From a virus: 26,993 nt of DNA. The DNA lies in IMG/VR virus record IMGVR_UViG_3300046809_000296, positions 1 to 26,993 of that record, one strand, 5' to 3'. A model generated the notes under the pieces. The model saw only the letters and a list, made by a program, of their open reading frames with translations, was not told where the DNA came from and made no database searches. Position numbers and translations under genes: made by a program. Shown here piece by piece: positions 1 through 7,614 of the stretch (positions are counted from its first letter, which is position 1; each line of letters begins with the position of its first letter).

Positions 1-129
1 CCCTGGTGGCTGGCTCGCCCGGTCGCCCCCACGATTATTTCTCGGTACCCGTCGCGATCGGTGGGCTCTGCGCGCTGGGCCTCGCATGGCCGGCTTCCGG
101 CATCCCGGCCCGGTTCCGCCGCCACCAGA
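1..129. other. Left edge segment without a confident gene
   Basis: This is the stretch downstream of the last minus-strand gene. I see no ribosome binding site or recognisable product on the minus strand; a frame from a minus-strand ATG near position 80 stays open to the edge but reads as a highly basic, arginine-rich peptide. On the plus strand one frame is open from the edge to a TGA at 141-143 and would end in a hydrophobic segment followed by a basic tail. That could be the C-terminus of a convergent membrane protein overlapping the neighbouring gene by 14 nt. Too little is visible to call it. Confidence 0.3.
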
Positions 130-2220
130 TCAATACTGGCTGAGCGGGTTGACCGGGTCTTGCGACAGCAATTTCTGTTTCAGCGCGTTGGTCCCGGCGT
201 CGATCTTCGCCTGCGCCCGCGCCTCGCGCCTCGCCGTACGGTAGGGGAACGTCGCGCTGTAAACCCCCATGGGGACGTTCAGGAACGGCAGACCATGCAT
301 ATGAGCGTAGATGCCTGTGCCATGCGCGACGGCCTCGGCGCCCGCTCTGACTGACTGCGCGAGCGGCCCGGTACCCCGCTTCGCCGCCTGATTGAGTAGC
401 TGCGCTGTGGGCGATCCCGGCACCTTGGCCTGCTCGTCGCGCAGCGTGCGGGTCGCCAGTTCGTTCCGCGTGTTGACGATGTTCTGGATCTGCTCGTCGG
501 TCAGCGACTGCGCCAGATTGAACTTCGTATCCGTCAGGCCTTTGTGGATGTCCTCCAGCATGCGGTTCACCTTGGCGAGTTGCAGGTTGCCTTCGCCATC
601 GGTGATCTTTTTGGTGCCGGCCTGATATTGTTGCAGGAACCGCTGCTGGTTCACGGGTTGCGACGCCTCGCGGTAAGCCTGCCGATACGCCTTGTATTTG
701 TCGGCCCCGCTTTGAATCAGGTCATCGACCTGGGGCAGCAGATCACGCAACTGGTTGACCGCGACGGCGGCGTCGGTGCCCTCCCGGTCCATCGGGCGGC
801 GGGCCTTCTCGATCAGGTCATCGATGTGCTTCCGCACGCCGTAGAGTTGGGATGGCGCCGTTTCCAGGTTGCCGTTCGCGTCGTAGAGTTTCTCTCGGAC
901 ATTGGCCATCGTCCGCGCGACGGCATCCCGTTTTCCTTCAGGGCTGTCCAAGACCTTTTGAATCGTGCCGTCGAGGCCGCTCGCGTCCACCGGCTTTTCA
1001 TTATCGAACGCGCCGAACGCGTCCGGCGCCACCTCACGCCGCGCTTTGCGTGCCTGGTCAAGCGTGATGCCGTCGCCGGCGTCGCTCTCCAGCAAATCCT
1101 TCATGCCCGCGTTACGCTCGTCGCGGTTCTTGTCATAGGGTTCGCGATAGCCGGGCGCGTCCTCGCCGTATCGTTCCTTGTGATCGAGTGCGGTTTGCGG
1201 GCTGAAGTCCCGTTCCGGGCGCATCCGTTCGGGAATGCCTTCGACGTAGGTCGTATCGTCCACCAACCCAGGCCCGGCGCGGTCCTTCGCGCTCTCGTTG
1301 ATCGACACGCGGAGGTTGCGGGCTCGCTCGACGCGGGTCTGGTCGGGGATGTCGGCGTCGGGCGTGGCCTGCGCGCCGGCCGGTCGCGGCCCGATCGGGG
1401 CCTCTCCGGCATGCACGTCGCCGGCCGTGTTCGCCGCCCCCGCCGTCTCCGAGGTGTCGGGCGGGGCGGCCCTGACGCTTTCGTCAATCGGCGGTTCCCC
1501 GGCTTTCGCCCGTGCGATCGCGGCCTCGTTCTCGGTATCGGCGCTGATCAACTGATCGATCCTGGCGGCGTCGGTCATGCCCGCCGGCCGTTCCGGCGCC
1601 AGTGGTATCTCGCGGGCGAACCGGGGCGACGGCGGCCCTGGTGGTCCGGCGGGGGGAACGAGCGGATTGACCTCGGGGGCGACCGGCGGCTGCAATCCCG
1701 CCCTTGGTCCCGCCATCTGAGGCAACAGGGCGGTGAGCACCTGAGAACCCATCGCGAGGTCGCGGCCAAGCCGAGGGTCAACGACGTTGCCGGCTTCATA
1801 GGCACCCGCCTGGATGCCCGCGCCAAGCCCCGCCCCCGCCCCTTTCACGGCGCCCCACGCGTCGAACAGGGGGTTGGCGACGTTCCGCCCCAGCCACGTC
1901 TGATTGTAAACGTCCCGCGCGTAGGGCGTCAGGATGGGCTCGGTGCGATTGTAGGCGTCGAGCCCGGCCCCGAAAATCCGGTTGGCTACGTCCTGACCAG
2001 GCAACCGGTCACCGACGACGTTCCCCCACTCATCCACGGTGGGCGCCGTTGGCCAGGCGGCGGCCCCGCCGCCGGTCGGCACTGTCTTCGCCGCCTCCTT
2101 GCCGACCGGGAACCACGACCTCGGATCGTCGGGAGGCGCGTCCGTCTTGGTTTTCGTCCCGCTGTCGTCACCGACCGGGAACCATGTGGTGGGATCGTCG
2201 GCCGCCTGCGTCTGTGCCAT
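130..2220 (-). CDS. Large putative internal virion / DNA ejection protein (696 aa)
   Basis: This is a 696-residue protein of no family I can name. The start is the ATG at 2220-2218, which overlaps the upstream stop as TGATG; the frame stays open further upstream but there it runs inside the preceding gene. The N-terminus has two copies of a short motif (DPTTWFPVG and DPRSWFPVG, about 20 residues apart). Residues of roughly 110-185 are rich in Gly and Ala with hydrophobic stretches, followed by a Pro-rich linker and then a long charged, helical C-terminal half. It is the last gene of the virion chain, behind two other ejection-type genes and a peptidoglycan hydrolase, the position held in P22-like phages by the ejected pilot proteins (gp7, gp20, gp16). 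That assignment rests on position, size and composition only. Confidence 0.7.
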   Translation of the reverse strand: MAQTQAADDPTTWFPVGDDSGTKTKTDAPPDDPRSWFPVGKEAAKTVPTGGGAAAWPTAPTVDEWGNVVGDRLPGQDVANRIFGAGLDAYNRTEPILTPYARDVYNQTWLGRNVANPLFDAWGAVKGAGAGLGAGIQAGAYEAGNVVDPRLGRDLAMGSQVLTALLPQMAGPRAGLQPPVAPEVNPLVPPAGPPGPPSPRFAREIPLAPERPAGMTDAARIDQLISADTENEAAIARAKAGEPPIDESVRAAPPDTSETAGAANTAGDVHAGEAPIGPRPAGAQATPDADIPDQTRVERARNLRVSINESAKDRAGPGLVDDTTYVEGIPERMRPERDFSPQTALDHKERYGEDAPGYREPYDKNRDERNAGMKDLLESDAGDGITLDQARKARREVAPDAFGAFDNEKPVDASGLDGTIQKVLDSPEGKRDAVARTMANVREKLYDANGNLETAPSQLYGVRKHIDDLIEKARRPMDREGTDAAVAVNQLRDLLPQVDDLIQSGADKYKAYRQAYREASQPVNQQRFLQQYQAGTKKITDGEGNLQLAKVNRMLEDIHKGLTDTKFNLAQSLTDEQIQNIVNTRNELATRTLRDEQAKVPGSPTAQLLNQAAKRGTGPLAQSVRAGAEAVAHGTGIYAHMHGLPFLNVPMGVYSATFPYRTARREARAQAKIDAGTNALKQKLLSQDPVNPLSQY

Positions 2221-2759
2221 CAGGGCGCCTGTTGTGGGGGTGGGGGCGGTTGCGGCGCGCGGCGCGCCACGACGCTGCCGGCGGGCTCCCAGGTATAGGC
2301 CACGCGGCCGCCGAGATTGCCCGACTGCATGAGATAATAGGGGCCACCCTTGCCGTCCGCGACCTGTCCGAGGGCGATACCGACGTGTCCGCCCGTACTG
2401 CCGGCCGGATGACCTTTCGGCTGCACCAGCACGTCGCCGGCCATGGGCTCGCCCTCCACCGGCTCGCCCCAGTTCAGGAAGCCGGTGGCGACATTCTTGC
2501 CCGGCCCGGTCGTGCCCGGCACCCCGTTGGCGGTGAGCAGGCCGTTGACGTAGGCCGCGCACCAGTTCGACTGGCGCGGGTCCAGATCCTGCCCGGTCTG
2601 CTGGAAGAACTGGCGGATCGTGACGGCGTTGCGGCCGGCGAGTTTCGCCGCCGTTGCCGCGATTCCGTCACCGACCGATGGCGCGGGCGAAGGGTCAGGC
2701 GCATCCGGGGGCGCCGTCTGGTCAGGGTCGAGCGTGCTGGTCGTATCGACGGTGGGCAC
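2220..2759 (-). CDS. CHAP/NlpC-P60-like peptidoglycan hydrolase (TIGR02594-like), 179 aa
   Basis: This protein probably cleaves peptidoglycan by a cysteine peptidase/amidase mechanism. A Pro- and Asp-rich N-terminus (about residues 1-30) precedes the domain. The likely catalytic Cys67 lies in SNWCAAYVNGLL, the likely His125 in GGHVGIALG, and a later SGNLGGRV stretch fits the third conserved block of this family. A GD-V motif (AGDVLVQ) sits before the histidine, as is usual. The start is GTG at 2759-2757, four bases after the upstream stop, with no clear Shine-Dalgarno, so translation probably depends on the upstream gene. It lacks a signal peptide or membrane segment. Because it is embedded between putative ejection proteins, a virion-associated role in local cell-wall opening during entry is more likely than, but does not exclude, a lysis endolysin role. 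Confidence 0.8.
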   Translation of the reverse strand: MPTVDTTSTLDPDQTAPPDAPDPSPAPSVGDGIAATAAKLAGRNAVTIRQFFQQTGQDLDPRQSNWCAAYVNGLLTANGVPGTTGPGKNVATGFLNWGEPVEGEPMAGDVLVQPKGHPAGSTGGHVGIALGQVADGKGGPYYLMQSGNLGGRVAYTWEPAGSVVARRAPQPPPPPQQAP

Positions 2760-2762
2760 GGC

Positions 2763-4487
2763 TCAGTAGGGCGCTGACGGCGGCGTGAGGGGATTGGGCG
2801 GTGGCGGCGTGGCCGCGCGTGGCGCCGGGGGTGGCGTGGCCGGCCTGCTCCAGGCGCCGGTGTCGCGGGCGATCTTCATCGATCGTTCCCATTTCGCGTG
2901 GCCGCCCTCCTGTTTCGCGATCTGGTCGAGGTGCTCCTGACGTTCGGCCGGGGTCAGCAAGTCCCAGGCGAACGCGACCGGGTCGGTCTTCGCGGTGAAA
3001 TTCTGCACATGCTCGCCCATGCCCTGGCCGAACTCGGTCTTGCCCGTGCCGCCCTGGCCGGGCGCCGTCATGGTCTGCGCGATGCGCTGCCGCGCCAGTC
3101 CGATATCCTGCTTGAGGATGTGGTCGTTGACGCTGTTGAGCAAAGTATCGACGTTCGGGTTACTCTCCAGTTGCGTGGACAAGCCGAGATCCGTGCCGAC
3201 TTTGCCGCCGTTCGACTGCGCGAACCGCAACAGGTTCTTGCGCGCGATCTGGTATTGTTCGGTGCTGCCGTCGATCGCATCGGCCCCGCCGATGCCTTGC
3301 GCGACCATGAACGCCTTCATCGCGTTGGATGTCCCCGTGCCGGGTCCGGTGCGGGCGAGTTGAATGGCCTGCAACGCCGCGGTGCCCGCTTGCAGGCTTC
3401 TCTGCTGATCCGGCATCGCCGCCTGCGCCGCCTTGTAGGCCGCGATATCGACATCCGATCCAGCTTTTGGTCCGCCGATGCTCTTGCCCGCCGGGGGTGG
3501 GGGCGTGGGTTCGGTGGTTGTGGCCGGGGGCGTGGTGGTTGGCGGCGTGGTTTGCGGGGGTTGAGGTCCGGTGGCCGGAGCCGTGGACGCCGGCGGTCTG
3601 GCCGGGCGCGCCGTGGTGCCGGCCGGGGGAGGGGGCGGCGTGTTGGAGCCTGGCGTGCCGGCCGGGGGCGGTGTTCTCGGTGCGCCTCCCGGTTGGCCGC
3701 CGCCGATCTGATTGCCGCCGACCTGGGGGGTTATGCCCATGGTCTTGAGATGCTCGCCGACCGTGGTGTGAACCACGTTGTTGTTCTCGTCGGTGTATGT
3801 ATAGGGTTGATCGAGTTGCGCCTGTGTCATGCCCATCCCGACGCCGCCGGACAACACGCTGGCGCCGCCTGAGCTCCACGGGGTTCGGGGACTTGTCTGG
3901 ACCGGAACTCTCCCTCCGGCGCCCGTATCGACACTCTCCGGCATTCCATAGGGCGTCGTGGCAAGTTGGTGGAGCGTATCGAGGTTGGCGACGACATGCT
4001 TGTAAGCCTCAGCGCCGCGCTGTTCGGGCGGTAACGCCCCGATCCGGTCGATCTCCGTCAAAGCACTTGGGGGCAATTGTGTCGCGGCCGATGCCCTGAT
4101 CTTCGCGAGGTTTTCGTCAGACGGATCGTTCATCAGCGACGCCGCCATGTTACCGACGAGACTGTGCAACGCCCCGGCCTGATTGATCTGCGCCCCGCGC
4201 AACTGGGCGTTGTTCGTCAGATACGACTGCATCCCCATCTGCACGACCGGGCCGGCCGCCGCCGCCCGCCGTTGCGCGTCCTGATAGTCCACGTTGCCGT
4301 TCGGGTCCGTCGATTGCTGAAGAATGTTGCCAAGCGCCTGCTGCGCCTGTAGCCCGCGCGTCTTGAACTCTTCCTGCGCCGCCTGATTGCCCGCCATGAC
4401 GGCGGCGAGCGGATTGACCTGCACCGCGCCGCCCGCGTTGAACGTCGCCGCCGGGCCGCGGATAAGCTGGTTGAGCGTGTCGGACAT
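2763..4487 (-). CDS. Putative ejection/internal virion protein with Pro-Thr linker (574 aa)
   Basis: I do not recognise a named family. Residues 1-180 are Gln- and Ala-rich and predicted helical. Residues about 258-337 form a low-complexity Pro/Thr/Gly linker. Residues about 340-545 are again helical, and the tail is Pro-rich. The ATG start at 4487 is preceded by a good purine-rich ribosome binding site (GAAGGAAAGG, about 5 nt upstream), one of the better independent initiation signals in the operon. The gene lies 19 nt after the 276-residue putative DNA-transfer protein and just before the peptidoglycan hydrolase gene. By position and composition it fits a P22 gp20-type ejection protein, but there is no direct sequence motif to prove it. 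Confidence 0.7.
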   Translation of the reverse strand: MSDTLNQLIRGPAATFNAGGAVQVNPLAAVMAGNQAAQEEFKTRGLQAQQALGNILQQSTDPNGNVDYQDAQRRAAAAGPVVQMGMQSYLTNNAQLRGAQINQAGALHSLVGNMAASLMNDPSDENLAKIRASAATQLPPSALTEIDRIGALPPEQRGAEAYKHVVANLDTLHQLATTPYGMPESVDTGAGGRVPVQTSPRTPWSSGGASVLSGGVGMGMTQAQLDQPYTYTDENNNVVHTTVGEHLKTMGITPQVGGNQIGGGQPGGAPRTPPPAGTPGSNTPPPPPAGTTARPARPPASTAPATGPQPPQTTPPTTTPPATTTEPTPPPPAGKSIGGPKAGSDVDIAAYKAAQAAMPDQQRSLQAGTAALQAIQLARTGPGTGTSNAMKAFMVAQGIGGADAIDGSTEQYQIARKNLLRFAQSNGGKVGTDLGLSTQLESNPNVDTLLNSVNDHILKQDIGLARQRIAQTMTAPGQGGTGKTEFGQGMGEHVQNFTAKTDPVAFAWDLLTPAERQEHLDQIAKQEGGHAKWERSMKIARDTGAWSRPATPPPAPRAATPPPPNPLTPPSAPY

Positions 4488-4506
4488 CGCGCCTTTCCTT
4501 CATCCG

Positions 4507-5337
4507 TCAGACGGTAAAGCGGCCATATGGGTCAGCGGACGGAACGACGGCGGTGCCTGTGTAACCGCCGATCGTCGGATTGGCCGCGGCATAACCGGGC
4601 ATGGCCGCCGTGCGCTGCTGGTAGGCATTGTAGGCCAGGTAGTTGTTCGCGCCGCTCGCGAACGCGTTGCCGACGCCCTGGACACCCTGCGCCTGATCGA
4701 TCCCCGCCGCGTTGAGGTAGTTGCCCTGATTGGCCGCCGCCTGCGTGCCCTGCGAGCCCAACCCGGCGGCGGCGTTCGCCCCCAGCGTGGCGACGGAGTT
4801 CAGCCGATTGAACTGATTGGTTAAATTACCCTGCTGGCCGGTGTTGAGATTCAAATAATCGCCGAACCGTTGCTGTGCCGCATTGAACTGGTCCAAATAC
4901 GTCTTATCGGCGAGGCCCGTGGCATAGGTGGCCGCGCCCTTCAGCGCCGCGCCCGATACGCCCAACCCTTTGGCCGCCGCCGCGCTCTGCGTGGCCTTCA
5001 GCCCCTGACCGAGCGTGAACTGGTAGCCGGGCGTGGCCTCCAGTTGTGCCTGCGTCATTTGCGGCGGGATGTTCGCCGCCGCCTGCGACACGTAATCGGG
5101 GCCGCCGCCGGTCGGCCCGCTCTGGGCGAGCGTCAGCGCGTTCTGAACCGCGTCCTGGCCGGGCTGAAAGTACGGTTGCAGGTCGCCGCGCGTGGTTTGG
5201 TATTGCTGCTGCTGCTGGTTCGCCGCCGACTTCGCCGAAGCCGCCGCCTTGTTCGAACCATAGATCGAGGCGCCCGCGCTGGCCGCCGCTCCGGCGGCTC
5301 CGATCGCCGCCGCCGTTCCCGCCACTCCGAGACCCAT
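4507..5337 (-). CDS. DNA transfer/ejection protein-like (276 aa)
   Basis: The N-terminal 28 residues form a Gly/Ala-rich hydrophobic helix. They are followed by a helical Lys/Ala segment, a run of five glutamines and the stretch LQPYFQPGQDAVQNAL. That layout (small-residue hydrophobic N-terminus, helix, then L-PY--G motif) is familiar from phage proteins annotated as DNA transfer protein p32. The rest is rich in Gln, Asn, Ala and Gly, with repeated small helices. The start is the ATG at 5337-5335, overlapping the upstream stop as TGATG; the frame extends 146 codons further upstream but there it runs antisense-free inside the acetyltransferase gene in another frame. The likely role is membrane passage of DNA at infection, comparable to P22 gp7. 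This is inferred from composition and position. Confidence 0.65.
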   Translation of the reverse strand: MGLGVAGTAAAIGAAGAAASAGASIYGSNKAAASAKSAANQQQQQYQTTRGDLQPYFQPGQDAVQNALTLAQSGPTGGGPDYVSQAAANIPPQMTQAQLEATPGYQFTLGQGLKATQSAAAAKGLGVSGAALKGAATYATGLADKTYLDQFNAAQQRFGDYLNLNTGQQGNLTNQFNRLNSVATLGANAAAGLGSQGTQAAANQGNYLNAAGIDQAQGVQGVGNAFASGANNYLAYNAYQQRTAAMPGYAAANPTIGGYTGTAVVPSADPYGRFTV

Positions 5338-6398
5338 CAGTTCAACTCCAGCTTGTAAAGTTGGCCGAAATCCTCGGCGCCGAGACGGCGATAGAACGTG
5401 CCGAGCCGCGGCCCCGAACCGCGGTGGCCGGCGCGCATGATCACCTCGTCCACGCCACGCTCCCGCAAAGCGGCCAGCGCCGCGCGTTGCAACTTCATGC
5501 CGAGCCCGCGGATGTCGGGGGAGGCGAAGAAAATCGTGTGCCACGCCTGCGCCACGTCGGGCGCGTCGAGCGTGGGGCCTATGACTGTTTGCAAATATCC
5601 GAACATGCGACCGTTCATCCTCGCCGTCATCGTCTGCAACATTCCGGCGTCGTCCAATATCTCCAGAAGTGCTATGTTCTTGCGCGCGTGATCGTCGGGC
5701 GATTGTCCGGTCTGTGTCAGATGCTCCGCGAACAGATGCCCGGCGTCCCGGTAGAACGCGCGGAACGGTTCGCACTGAAACGTCACGCCCTCGGGTGGCT
5801 CGACCGTCGCTCGTGTCATCAGCGCCCGCGTCCGGTGCTTCGCCACTTTGATCAGCTTCTCAATTTGCTCCCGGTGCGCCGCGAAGTAGCGCATCAGGTG
5901 CGGCAGGCTGATCTGAATGTTGATCGGATCGCACGCCGCCCACCACGCATGATCATGCGGCAATCCGAGGCAGTGCTCGAAGATCCGCGCGCTCCCCGCC
6001 TCGGTCGCCAGATCCGCGAACGACACCGCCAGAACACCGGGCACCCGCGCCTCGATCTGGTCCAGCTTGCGCTCGATCCCCTCGACCGCCCGCGTCATCA
6101 CGGCATCATCGAATGCGAGGCGGCCCCGCCGCAGCGAAGCCACCACGTCGGCCACCGGGCGGCGCAGCGTGACGACGCGAACGTCAGGCGGCAGCAGACG
6201 CCAGAACGGCGCGGCGGCGGTCTCGACGGTGCCCGTGAACGGTTGCGACAGCCACGCGGCCACGTCGTCGAGTGAGCGGCAATGGCGTATCTCGTCATGG
6301 CCCACCTGCCACGGCCCGTATGACAAAAACTGACTGAGCCATTTGGTGCGGCTTCTGGGCATCGCGAAGACGACGAAGGGGGGCGGGGAGGCCGTCAC
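5337..6398 (-). CDS. Sulfotransferase-like domain fused to GNAT acetyltransferase domain (353 aa)
   Basis: Two enzyme-like domains are visible. Residues 8-190 look like a P-loop sulfotransferase: FVVFAMPRSRTKWLSQFL matches the PAPS 5'-phosphosulfate loop (family form PRSGTTWL), and VRVVTLRRPVADVVASLRR matches the 3'-phosphate-binding segment. Residues about 200-353 look like a GNAT N-acetyltransferase: DIRGLGMKLQRAAL is the acetyl-CoA-binding R/Q-x-x-G-x-G/A motif, and FYRRLGAE is the usual motif B ending. The usual Gly and Thr of the sulfotransferase loop are replaced (SRTKW), so activity is uncertain. The start is GTG at 6398-6396, in a GTGA overlap with the previous gene. It lies between fibre and ejection genes, so it may modify a virion protein, a host surface molecule, or be packaged. 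Substrates are unknown. Confidence 0.75.
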   Translation of the reverse strand: MTASPPPFVVFAMPRSRTKWLSQFLSYGPWQVGHDEIRHCRSLDDVAAWLSQPFTGTVETAAAPFWRLLPPDVRVVTLRRPVADVVASLRRGRLAFDDAVMTRAVEGIERKLDQIEARVPGVLAVSFADLATEAGSARIFEHCLGLPHDHAWWAACDPINIQISLPHLMRYFAAHREQIEKLIKVAKHRTRALMTRATVEPPEGVTFQCEPFRAFYRDAGHLFAEHLTQTGQSPDDHARKNIALLEILDDAGMLQTMTARMNGRMFGYLQTVIGPTLDAPDVAQAWHTIFFASPDIRGLGMKLQRAALAALRERGVDEVIMRAGHRGSGPRLGTFYRRLGAEDFGQLYKLELN

Positions 6399-6787
6399 AC
6401 CCCCGCCACTGGCAGCCACGCGCCGCCGCTCCGGCTCACGTAGAGCGTCGTGCCCACCGCCCCGTCCAACCGGCTGTAGAGCGAGCCGCGCGGCTGCGAC
6501 GCGGTCGGTAACCCCGTGCCCGCCGTCCAGGTCACGCCGCCCGCCGGCTTCGGCAGCAGTGTCCCGGCGTTGGCATTGATGTTCGCCTGCAACGCCGCGT
6601 CGGCGTTCGCCCGCGTCACCGCCTCCGCCTCGACGTTGCCTTGCACCACCGCCGGACTGAGGCCGAGGGCGCCCCCGGTACGGACCCAGAGGCTCATCAG
6701 AAAACCGCGCCACGAGGAACTGAGGTCTCCCGAGGGCTCCAGGAACGGCCCGGACGGCAACGCGGCGGTGAGCGCGCCCCTGGCCAT
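6395..6787 (-). CDS. Small fibre-tip-like protein (130 aa)
   Basis: The protein begins at ATG 6787-6785 in a TGATG overlap with the fibre gene before it. Its middle contains the Ala/Asn-rich coil NVEAEAVTRANADAALQANI, the same kind of trimeric stalk repeat seen in the 274-residue upstream neighbour. The C-terminus (GSLYSRLDGAVGTTLYVSR followed by GGAWLPVAGV) is a common end module of phage tail and fibre proteins. It is probably a small structural protein that trimerises and works with the preceding fibre. The coupling and shared coil suggest the two proteins may form one complex. No enzymatic motif is visible. Confidence 0.65.
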   Translation of the reverse strand: MARGALTAALPSGPFLEPSGDLSSSWRGFLMSLWVRTGGALGLSPAVVQGNVEAEAVTRANADAALQANINANAGTLLPKPAGGVTWTAGTGLPTASQPRGSLYSRLDGAVGTTLYVSRSGGAWLPVAGV

Positions 6788-7611
6788 CAGTATCCCGTCG
6801 CGTACCACGTGTAGGGTTGCCCGGGCAGCGCCACGGGTCCGCCGCCGCCGCCGGGATGATCCATCAGCGTCCCCACCACGCCCGCCGTGGTGATCGACCC
6901 CGGTCCCGACAGCGTCGTCTTGTCAAACACCGCGTTGGGGTAGGTCACCCCGGCATAGACCTCGAAATCGGTGGTCCGCAGCAGGTAAGCGACCGGGAAC
7001 GTCACGTTGATCTCGCCCGCGCTTCCGGACGTGGCGGTCCCGCTCTGCATCGTGACCGGCTTGCCGCCCGCCGGCGTGCCGGTGACGACGTTGATCTGGT
7101 TTTGCAGGATGGTGTCGGCGTTGGCCCGCGCGGCCGCCTCGGTGTCGATGTTCGTCTGCAATATGGTGTCAGCCGCCGCCCTGGCGTTCGCTTCGTTGGT
7201 GTCCCCGGCGACCCGCGCGTTGGTTTCCGCCGTGTCGGCGTTGCTGCGCGCCGTCGCCTCGGCGCTGATGAGCGCGGACACGCCCAGCATGGCGAGCGCG
7301 TCTGGAATCGTGGGCGCGGAGACCACCGGCTCCATCGCGGCGGAGACGATCGTGGTCGCGGGGAAATCGAGGATCAGGTTCCCGGCGATGTCGCGGAGTA
7401 TGAGGCGGTAGTCTCCGTCTCCGTACATCAGCGACCGGCCGGCGCCGTCCAGCACCACGGGGTTGGTGTTGAGCGCCGTCAGGCCGGGATCGGTCCAGGT
7501 CGATTTCGGCGACGTGGTGCCGGCGGCGTAGGTCGTGATCGAGCCGCCAGCATAGGGCTTGCCGTTGGCGTCGGACCATTGCAGTTCAGGGACGACAATC
7601 GGCGCCGCCAT
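6787..7611 (-). CDS. Tail fibre with head-binding-type N-terminal domain (274 aa)
   Basis: Residues 1-80 (VPELQWSDANGKPYAGGSIT... through GDGDYRLILRDIAGN) match the N-terminal module found on many podovirus fibres and spikes, which attaches the protein to the virion. Typical elements are the P-LQ--D-NG-P--GG start, AGTTSPKSTWTD, NTNPVVLDGAGR and the YRL-L-D ending. Residues 105-175 are an Ala/Asn/Asp-rich repeat (ADTILQ-NI) typical of a triple-helical coiled-coil stalk. The last 90 residues are a Gly/Thr-rich beta domain. The ATG start at 7611 follows the gp10-like gene's TAG by three bases. It may replace the P22 tail needle or act as a side fibre; which of these cannot be decided here. Confidence 0.75.
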   Translation of the reverse strand: MAAPIVVPELQWSDANGKPYAGGSITTYAAGTTSPKSTWTDPGLTALNTNPVVLDGAGRSLMYGDGDYRLILRDIAGNLILDFPATTIVSAAMEPVVSAPTIPDALAMLGVSALISAEATARSNADTAETNARVAGDTNEANARAAADTILQTNIDTEAAARANADTILQNQINVVTGTPAGGKPVTMQSGTATSGSAGEINVTFPVAYLLRTTDFEVYAGVTYPNAVFDKTTLSGPGSITTAGVVGTLMDHPGGGGGPVALPGQPYTWYATGY

Positions 7612-7614
7612 GGC

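Noticed and set aside
544-2298. Long plus-strand open frame of 584 codons (and others such as 6817-9183 and 17541-18863)
   Set aside because: They lie antisense to well-supported minus-strand genes, have Arg/Gly-rich composition typical of shadows in GC-rich DNA, and show no recognisable domain.
5337-5775. Upstream extension of the DNA-transfer-like protein to 422 residues
   Set aside because: The added part lies wholly within the sulfotransferase-GNAT gene in another frame, is Arg/His-rich, and the TGATG start gives a sensible hydrophobic N-terminus.
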